A stretch of DNA of 64,000 nt from Augochlora pura. Lineage: Eukaryota; Arthropoda; Insecta; Hymenoptera; Halictidae. The notes under the pieces are model-generated. The model was not told the DNA's origin and searched no databases. It saw only the letters and a list, made by a program, of their open reading frames with translations. The position numbers and the translations under genes were made by a program. This document shows, piece by piece, positions 50,901-60,817 of the stretch. Numbering within the stretch: the stretch's first letter is position 1; the number at the start of each line of letters is the position of its first letter. The stretch spans positions 3,224,001 to 3,288,000 of the forward strand of contig NC_135775.1 of NCBI RefSeq assembly GCF_028453695.1, given 5' to 3'.

Positions 50901-53900
50901 CGAACCGGGCGCCGGACGCGCTCGGGCGCGTATCGAAATGCGTTTCTCAGGGAATATGACGAGTCGATCTCGAAAAGAGGGTGGCGGCGACGGTGGCCGG
51001 CCCCGCACAAAGCAAACGGGAAATCGCGGAAAATCGTGGAGAACTGCGGAGAAGGTGGTGGAGGTGGAGGTGGAGGAGGAGGAGGAGAAGCGGGGGCGTA
51101 TCGATCGACATCGATCCGGGCTCGTTTCGCCGTCGGCCGCAATGCGATTACGCAACCGTGACGGCCGGGTTTTTGCCGCGACGCGACGCGGCGAGAACCG
51201 TTTTCTCCCGAGCCGGACAACGACGGCGATACGCTCGCGAAAAAATCAGGCGGACCGTGCTCGCCGTGGCTTCGCGAAAAAACGGGGGACAACGGGGGGA
51301 AACTCCTTTCTTTCCGAACGGCGCGCGCGAGCCGATCGATGAGACGTTCGCCTACGTCGATTCTGTCGTGTTTGAAAAATTCAAAATGCCTGATCGAGCT
51401 TGTCCGACGGTGGCGTTCGGGACATTGAACTCTCCCTCTCTCTCTCTCTGTCTTTGTCACTGTCTGCCTGGCTTGGTCTTTGTCTCTCTTTCTGTCTTTG
51501 CCTCTGTCTTTGTTTCTGTACCTGTCTATCTTTCTGTATGTCTGTCTTTGCCTCTGTCTTTGTTTCTGTCGTGGTTTCTGTCTTTGCCTCTGTCTTTGTC
51601 TCTGTCGTGGTTTCTGTCGTTGCCTCTGCCTTTCTGTCATTGTCTCCGTCTCCCTGTCTGTCTGTTTTTGCCCTGTATTTGTCTCTGTCCAGGTTTCTGT
51701 CTTCGTCTCTGTCGTGGTTTCTGTCTTTGTCTCTGTCTCTCTTTCTGTCTTTATGTCTTTGCCTCTGACGTCGTTTTTGCCTTTGTTTCTGTTTCTGTCT
51801 ATCTTTGTCTCTGTCTCTCTTTATGTCTGTCTGACTTTGCCTCTGTCGTGGTTTCTGTCTTTGTCTCTGTCTTTGTCTCTCTCTATCTTTCTCTCTGTGT
51901 CTCTGCCTCTGCCTCCGTTTCTGGTCCTCTCGCTCCAACGCCTAACCTGCCCGAGAATAGTTTGTACCTGGCGACGATCTTTAATTCAATGTCCCCGTTC
52001 ATTCAACTTCGTTTGGCCTTTATCATCGAATAGATGGTTCGTTAACGCCCGGCTCTGGCGATTGCAGCGTCCGATGTGGCCGAGCCAGTTCGAACGGTTC
52101 TGAGTTTCTCATTCGCATCGATGTTATACTGTGGTGACGTAGTTGCGACGATCGCTCGACCTCCAGTTCTCGAAGTGGTATTTAACAATTTGATTTGACG
52201 CGAGCTAAATTAGAGTACCTATGACGTTACGATGAGAAGGTTAGATATGACGCGGCATCGTTGACGGATTGTTAATATTAAGTTTATTACTGTGGATGAG
52301 ATGAGATGTTTCACACTTTTTATTTCCAAATTATTTAATTAATTACTAAATTCTATAAGTTGTATTATAATAAATATTGTGGGAAATATAAATAAATCCA
52401 GTCTCATCATTTTTATAAAGTATTATTTATAGAGTCATTTTCCATGGCTGGTCGCTTTTCTGCAATGCTCGATAAAATAATCAATTGAATCTTGTTCGAA
52501 CTATAAATTTTTCAAATTTGTTATTGAAATCAGTCGAACCGTTTCTTAACTATAAATTCTTGAATTAGCTATTAAAGTCAATTGAAACATTTCTTAATAT
52601 AAAAATAAACAATGCAAGCCTATCCATGACAGCTTCAACTTAAATCTACAACATTTCTACTACAACTTAAAAAAGAAAATCCTCGCTTTTCCATCATTTC
52701 CATAAAAAAATTCTCACTCCAGTCAAAAGCGACCCCGGCACCGTACACCAGCAGTTAATTCCACGAATCCCTTCTTTAGAAATCGGAAACGTTCCTCGAC
52801 AAAAAATGTCTACGTGTTCGATCACGATCCGAGAAAAAGATGTTAATTAACGCGTGATTTGTACGAGGGGTCGAAAGAAGATGCTTTCCTGCATCGGTTT
52901 TTTTCTCCCCGCGCGCGGTTTTTATCGTTTATTGGAAATCGTCGAAGCAATCAGGGACTAACGAATGCCATATCGGCGGCGACGTAGGAGTCGTTGCGAG
53001 CGCCCCGGTATGGAGAGAGAGAAGCACCGATAAGGCCTTGGCCATGGTGTGCCAGGTAAAAGCGGTTGCACCATGCGTGCACCTGGTGAAACGTGTTCGA
53101 TCCGTGCCACGTGTTTAGTACGCGGTGCTAGCGAGCGCGCGGCCGCGGAGGGAAGCGGAAACGCTGATCGAGATCGTGCTTTCCTCCTCGAAAGGGAAAC
53201 GTAACGATACACACGACGCGAAATACCTCGACGTCGTTCACCTTCGAAATCCGACGGTGTTTTGAGCGAAACGTCACGTTTCGGAATTCTTTCCGCGGTC
53301 GACGATTTCCGGCGCGTGTCGTCGAATTTTTGGTTATTTATTCAATCATTTATTTTATCATTTATTTATTCGTTTTATCGGGGATTTAGTTCTGTATTTA
53401 ATTATTCATTTATTTAGGTATTTAGTTAGGTGTTCACTTATTCATTCACTTACTTACTTACTTATTTGTTATTAATTTATTAGCAACAAGTCAAATGCCC
53501 TTTCAATTTACCTACAAAAATTCAATACAATAATTTGATAATAATAATAATATACAGGTCGAGTCTCGCAATATGGCATCAAATAACTCATCAAATATTT
53601 CATTTAGAACCTATTTAATACAATAATTTTTATCTAGAATCCAATGCTTTATTCAAAATTTAGACAAAAATTATAAACAATTCTATAGAAAGAAAAAATT
53701 GAAAGTAACCTTCATAATCTGATTTCGATACTGTACATCTCCCTATAAACAATGTAATTTCTAACTAAAAAATTTTTTCGCACAATATATACATTTCATG
53801 ACCTTTTCTACGTCATATTAGTACAAAAATACCATAACAACGAAACATAGTAATTCGATGGGTTGCCACAAAAGTGCGCCGAAATTATGCGTCTCCCGAA

Positions 53901-56900
53901 ACGGACCGTCGATCGATTATGCGGTCTCACGTAACCGACGTCGACGCAATCGCGGCCGCCGTCTTATCTTACACTCGGCTGCCCGATAAGATTCAAGGAA
54001 TACTCGAAACAAGCCGGTTATCTTCCCTCGCGAAAGAACGCGGCGCGCACGCGATGCCCAGCGACGCGGCGTCGAAATGCAAAATAGCGCGTGCGTCTTC
54101 GGCAGCGTCCGACGGAAGTGGCTCGCGTTTCTTCGCGTTTGTTCTTGCCGGCGAACGCGTGCGTCCGCTTCGACGAAGAGAGAAGGGAGAGAGAGAGAGG
54201 ATGAATACCTTCGCGCATATTTCCAAGCGGCGGCCGAACGACGAATATGGAAATCCGTAGAGCATCCTGGGGCTCGCAACGTGAAATTAGCGAGACGTAA
54301 TCCCGTGTTTCGCAGACGTCCGCGGCGGGTTGCGCAAATACACGCGAGCGCGCGCGCGTAGATACCCATCGCAGACTTTCCAAAAGACTTTCTGAAATCC
54401 GGCGTTCGCGAACGCGATCGTCGTGCTTTATAAAGTCGGGATTTCGTGGCGGCAGACGAATTAATTAGGCGTTCGTTTAGGTATTTGTTTGATACGGGAG
54501 TTGGAACAAGGTGTAGCTTGCGATTCCGTCTCGTTTCGATCGAGGGTTTAACTAGATCGCCTTGTAAGCGTGAAGGCGAAGAATCATTGCATGATGCTTT
54601 CTGAAAACCGATTGCTGTATTTTATAAATTTTAGCTTTATAAATTAATTTTGGCTGTTTAGATTCTAGCTTCAACAATTAATTCCAACATTATAAATTAA
54701 TTCTGGCTTTATAAATTAATACTAGCCTTATAAATTAATTCTAGCTTTATAAATTAATTCTAGCTTTATAAATTCTAGCTTTTTAAATTCTAGCTTTATA
54801 AATTCTGGCTTTATAAATTCTAGCTTTTTAAATTTTAGCTTTATAAATTTTGGTTTTATAAATTCTAGCTTTAAAAATTAATTCTAGCTTTATAAATTCT
54901 ACCTTTATAAATTCGAGTTTTATAAATTCTAGCTTTGAAAATTAATTCTGGCTTTATAAATTCTAGCTTTAAAAATTAATTCTGGCTTTATAAATTCTAG
55001 CTTTAAAAATTAATTCTGACTGTAAAACTTCTAGCTTTAAAAATTAATTCTAGTTTTATAAATTCTAGCTTTAAAAATTAATTCTAGCTCTATAAATTAA
55101 TTCTAACCTTAAAAATTGCTTCTAGCTCTATAAATCCTACCTATATAAATCCTGGCCGTTAAATAAATTGATTAATCATCCGCCTAAAATATCTCTTCAA
55201 GCAACGAGACAGAACGCAATGTATGCAACTCGCACTTACGTCCCAGTCCGAGTCTTTTATCTCTCCGTTTAACCGGATCGCCTTGTACGCGTGAAAACGT
55301 CGAATCATCGTATCGTGAGGAAACGATTCGGCCAAGAATCGCGTGCACGCCGCCGCCGCCGCCGTGCTCTCGTAACAAGCGAATAAAATGCAGCCGCGTG
55401 TAAACCCAGAAGTCGGCTCGGAACACGGCTAATTAACTTCCCCGTTTAAAGCGTCCCCCGCGCGCCACCGCGGGAATCGCGGAAGCGAACGCGAACCCGA
55501 CCGTGTTTCGATCTGCTCGAAATTCAGCTTGTCGTCGGGATGCATGATATATAATGTATATATGGCCGTTGCATTGTTGCAGGAGGAACGGCTGGGTCGA
55601 CGGTCGCTTCTAGACTCAGCGACGCGCCGCAATGGAAAGTGCTAGTGCTGGAAGCTGGGCCTGACGCGCCGCCGGGGACCAATGTCCCCAGTATGGTTGC
55701 TATGTTTTTGGGTACGTTTTACTATATTTCGTTTAATTCTGTTTTAATTTTTAGAGTTCAATTTTTAGTTAATCTTTTGTTCTTTTTAAAGAGATAATTG
55801 TTGGACGATGAAAGGTGGAATATTGATGTCATTTGTAGGAGATGGCTTTCGAACCCTTTGTCGTAGCATTTTATTTATAATTATAATAATTAGAACGTTT
55901 TCGATTGCTAAAATTTCTTGGAAAAAGGGGAGATATTATATTTGTCGTGTGTTCGTGTTTATTTGAATTTTTAAATGTTGGTTAATGGTAAGGGGTTGGT
56001 GAAATAGTAAATCTGTCTAAATATGGCATCTTCGAAATTTCCAAAAAAACTTCCAAAATTTTTACAAGTCATCTTCAACAACATTCCTACAACCAATTCA
56101 ATCTTATCAATCTCTCGCCTTCTTAACAATCATCTAATTAATCCACCTAACCCCCGGAAGGATGAAGATATAGAAAAGATTGCAAAGGAACCATCGATGA
56201 TCGATTGTAATTACGATTAATGCAGGCTCCGTGATCGACTGGCAGTACCGTACGGTGAACGAGCAGAACGCTTGCCTGGCGACGGGGGGTACCTGCAGCT
56301 GGCCAAGAGGCAAGAACCTTGGCGGCACCTCGGCGCACAACGGCATGATGTACACTCGAGGACACGCGAAGGATTACAACAACTGGGCGGCGATGGGCAA
56401 CACGGGATGGAGCTGGGAAGAGGTAGGACCCCGTGGATCGCAGTAGCGTACCGTGCGATTAGTGCACGCACTTTCGTGACTCCCAGTCCGAGGTGCATTA
56501 CGCAACGCAAGAATCGCGTGACGTTCACGAGAGAACCGTTTGCCAATCCGTCAGTGTGATTCATGCTCATAAACAGCTGGAATTACGGGCGCGACACCGA
56601 TTCCTTTTTGTCTGGCGACGCGTTTACTATGCGACCGCACTGTTCGAAGCGTTTGGAATCGTTCGCATTCGTTCGGAATCGTTCGCATACCTTCGGAATC
56701 GTTCGGATACCTTCGAATTCATTCGGATGCTATCTGAACTCGTGTTAATTAAATTAGGGCAATTTTGTTAAATATTGGTCATTTTTAGGATAACATTTTT
56801 CAAGATATATATTTTTATCACATTTGCATATTGAAGAAAAAATTGAAGAATTAAATGCACATTCAAGAAATAATTGAAGAATTAAATGCACATTCAAGAA

Positions 56901-59900
56901 ATAATTGAACAATTAAATGCACATTCAAGAAATAATTGAAGAATTAAATGCACATTCAAGAAATAATTGAAGAATTAAATGCACATTCAAGAAATATTAA
57001 AGACAAAATTATACCGCAAAAATAATTACAGCTTGAAAATTCTGTTTCTGTGAAAGTTGCATCTTGTTTTAATATTCCTATATTACATAAAATTATTACG
57101 TGGAACACATTGTAAAATAAATAAGATTATAGGATCATTGTAAATGATCCCGAGTCACGGTAGGAAATGTTTCCCAGCTATTAAATTGTCAGCACACGCC
57201 GTAAAAACGCCATAACTTTCACGAGAGCATAATCGCCGTGCTCCGATAAATTTTTCAGAACAAAAATTTTTCTTTACATAATGCACATCTAAATACTTCT
57301 ACAAAACCACATCAAAACTATTATTTAAAAAAATGATATGAAGCTATTCTCAAATCCTCTTTTGACGTCAAAAAGTGCATCAAAATAGTGAATCGCCAAA
57401 AAATGCATCAGAAACAGTGCGCCCCTTATCGCCTTATTTTTAGGCGAATTTCGTCGGGTTCGCCGAAAGGCTCGAATTTACCGGTCGCCACGGACGGCGG
57501 TGGTTAGGGTTGAAAAACGAAGATTGATCGACTGCGATGCGCCGCGGTGGGGTGGGGGGTTGGAAGGGTGGGCGTAAAGAAGTTTTACGAGACACCGGTG
57601 CTGCGTTGCAGGTTTTGCCGTACTTCACGTGCTCGGAGAACAACACGGAGATCAATCGAGTGGGCCGTAAATACCACAGGACGGACGGTCTGCTGAACGT
57701 CGGCAGATTCCCTTGGAGGCCGGCGATCTCGGACGACATCCTCGCGGCGGCCGCCGAGAGGGGTTACCCGTTGTCGGAGGATCTGAACGGCGACCAGTAC
57801 ACGGGTTTCACGGTGGCGCAGACGATGAACAAGAACGGCGTGAGACAGAGCGCGTCGACGGCGTTCCTGCAGCCGTTCCGTTACAGACGGAACCTGCAGG
57901 TCGCGTTGAACGCGACCGCCACCAAGATCATCGTCGAGAACGGGAAAGCCGTCGGCGTCCAGTACATCCAAGTTAGTACGATCGGCCTCGCAGCGCGACG
58001 TTATCTTCACCGCGGACCGATACCGCCGCAAAATTATGTATCGGCGGGGCTCGCGTAACGCCGCGTGTGATAACTTCGATGACAAATAGGTCCGGCGCGA
58101 CGTGTCCGATTATGACGGTTCCGGGTAGGAAATCCATCATCGGTGTTTTTCGCGTTATCGTCCGTCACGCGCTTTTCGCGAGCGCCGCGCGACCGGAACC
58201 TTTCCGGGACCTTCGTGTGGGACCTTTGCGAGGGCTCAAGGTTCCGGTGACCATGTGATCGATACACGATCTCTTGTTCCAGGGCGGTCAACTCAGGGTC
58301 GCCAGGGCTAATCGTGAGGTGATCGTCTCCGGCGGCGCTGTCAATTCGCCGCAGCTGTTGTTGCTGTCCGGGATCGGGCCAAAGGAACACTTGCGAGCCG
58401 TGAACGTCAGCCTCGTCAAAGATCTTCCGGGTAAGCGCCTCGGCCACCCAGATGCGCTTTGAGCCGGCCAGATCGCTCGGTATTCCTAGCCGAAATTGCT
58501 CTTGGCGCACGATTCGTTCGTTCCTCTATCCAGCCTGCTCGTAGCAACTGGAAACGTTGCCGTCAATTTCTGAGATTCTTCTTCGGGAATTCGGGACACA
58601 AAAAACGACCTGGCGTCGTTCTAACCCGTTGCTGCGAGGGTATCGCATTTTTGTTTCGAAAGGCAGCATTGTCACGAGAGAATTAGTTATTCATTTGACA
58701 CAGTATGCTGTGCCTGAATTTTTATACGATTTTTATTTATTATTGAAAAGGTGAGAGTCGTGATAATAAATAGTACAATTATTTACAACTAATAGCACAA
58801 CTCTCTATTATAAATTTGACCAAAGATACTACAACGTCTATAAACAATATAAAATATTTTACATTTTTTAAAAGCAAAAGCACGATTTCGAATCACTGGA
58901 AAATTGTTATTGCTTAACTTCGTTCATCGCAAGTGCTTCTCAGCCGCTTTTTATCAACGGTTTCGACCTCCGCGTTCGAATATACAACATTTTCGATTGC
59001 AACAAAAGCTGTTATTGGTCAAAGAGACGACACGCAATGTTTCATGATTTTCATTAATTTATTACTATCGACGCTCCAAGAGAATTGAATAAATATCCAT
59101 TCCACGTAACTGCGTAGCAATTTCTAATTACAGTTTCTCGTTACAATTGTAAAATTTTCAATCGTGTTACTACCCAAAGTCCACATACTTGTGCACAATA
59201 TTATACACGAGATACCGAGTTCTGATAAAAGAGGCAACGTTGTAACAAGCTGACATTTTAGTCTGTTTTTTCGAGTGACAATTTCTCGAAAACTAAACTG
59301 AGTGACACGGCACGACAAATGCGTTTAGCATAGGAAACGCGACAGTAAAGAATTAACATTGTCGAGTCATGAAAGTTTATTTAAAACTTTCGCTGTTTTT
59401 GTTGTAATAAGTGCATGACTTGCGTAAAGAAATTTACGTAATCACTTTCTACGAAAAGTGTTTAACAATGAACCAATGAACATGGTCAAAATAACTTCCA
59501 GTTTTACAATATTACATAAACTTTAAGAGACCTTTTGCTTTGAATAAATTATATTATTACAGCAAGCTATATAATTAAAGCTTGACAGGGTTTACACAAA
59601 TTTTATCTTTTCAGTCGTGTTAACAATTTCAGCAATATTAAAAACAGAATTCTGAGAGCCGTCATTATTTATCGGCTCGGTACATTTGAATCATCTTCGA
59701 CTTAAAACAATTTCTGATTAACCCTTTCAGTCACAAAATTCTTATCATGATTAACCCTTTCAATCACACCAATTTCATTGGTTATTATTGGTATTTCATA
59801 CCAATTTTGTTCAATTAAAAACGCGACAAAATTTCTATGATATTCATCTGAAATCCTGTGTCCAAAAGAGTTAATAAACTATACACGGGTTCCCCTCAGG

Positions 59901-60771
59901 TGTCGGCGAGAACCTGCAGAACCACGTGTCCTTCACGGTATCGTACACGATCGACGAGCCGAACGAGTTCGACCTGACCTGGGCCGCGGCCCTGGAATAC
60001 GTCGCCTTCCAACGGGGTCCCATGTCCTCGACGGGCCTGTCCCAGCTAACAGGAATCATCCCCTCTTCGTACACCACCCCGGACCACCCCGACTTACAGT
60101 TCTTCTTCGGCGGGTATCAAGCGGCGTGCAGCATCACCGGCGAGCTCGGCGCGCTGATGGACAACGGTCCGCGCGGCATCAGTATCTCGCCGACGAACCT
60201 GCAGCCACGTAGCCGAGGTAAGCTATCGCGATCGGCTTGTATATTCGATCGTCCGTGGCTTTCGTCGTCCGTCCACCACCGCCATCACACCACCCCCCTC
60301 CCCCCTCCTCCCTCTCCCCGAAATCAATATTACAAGGGAGAACCGTCTTTCCGCGTTAGGGACACTTCGGTTGGCCAGCAACGATCCCCTCGCCAAGCCC
60401 GTAATCCACGGGAACTATTTGAGCGATCCGTTGGACGTGGCTATTCTCGTCGAGGGAATTCAGATAGCCCTGACGTTCGCCAACACCACCGCCATGAGGA
60501 ATTACAATATGACGCTGGCGAACACGCCGTTGCCGGCCTGTTCCCAGTATCGGTTCCTCAGCAACGAGTACTGGGGATGCGCGGTGAGACAGGACACCGG
60601 GCCCGAGAACCACCAGGCGGGATCGTGCAAGATGGGACCAGCCAGCGATCCCATGGCCGTCGTCGATCCTCAGCTCAGGGTGCACGGTATCAGGGGTCTC
60701 AGAGTCGCTGACACCTCCATCATGCCGCAGGTACGATTACTTTTCTTGCCGCAATTATTCGTCGCCCCCTA

Positions 60772-60817
<46 letters not shown>

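Larger units (their letters stand above)
36231..55582 (+). other. Giant intron 2 (19.35 kb) within the FAD-binding motif
   Basis: It interrupts the GxGxxG codons: donor GTGAGT at 36231, acceptor TTGTTGCAG ending at 55582, phase 1. It makes up about 73 percent of the coding span. Contents: a 32-bp minisatellite at its very start, a 170-177-bp tandem (37874-38380), 33-bp tandem (40336-40566), mariner (41239-42526), TTAA elements (42556-42911, 45851-46008), the 39-bp array (49522-49707), a polypyrimidine tract (51427-51930) and an AT tandem (54640-55160). CpG-rich islands within it could carry enhancers, or a nested gene I cannot recognise. Confidence 0.93.

Noticed and set aside
50735..52103. 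Long open frames on both strands (350, 301, 207 and 185 codons)
   Set aside because: They come from the polypyrimidine/polypurine tract and the GGT/GGA repeats. Several registers are open at once on both strands, the composition is extreme (Ser/Leu/Phe/Cys or Arg/Gln/Lys), and no domain is present.
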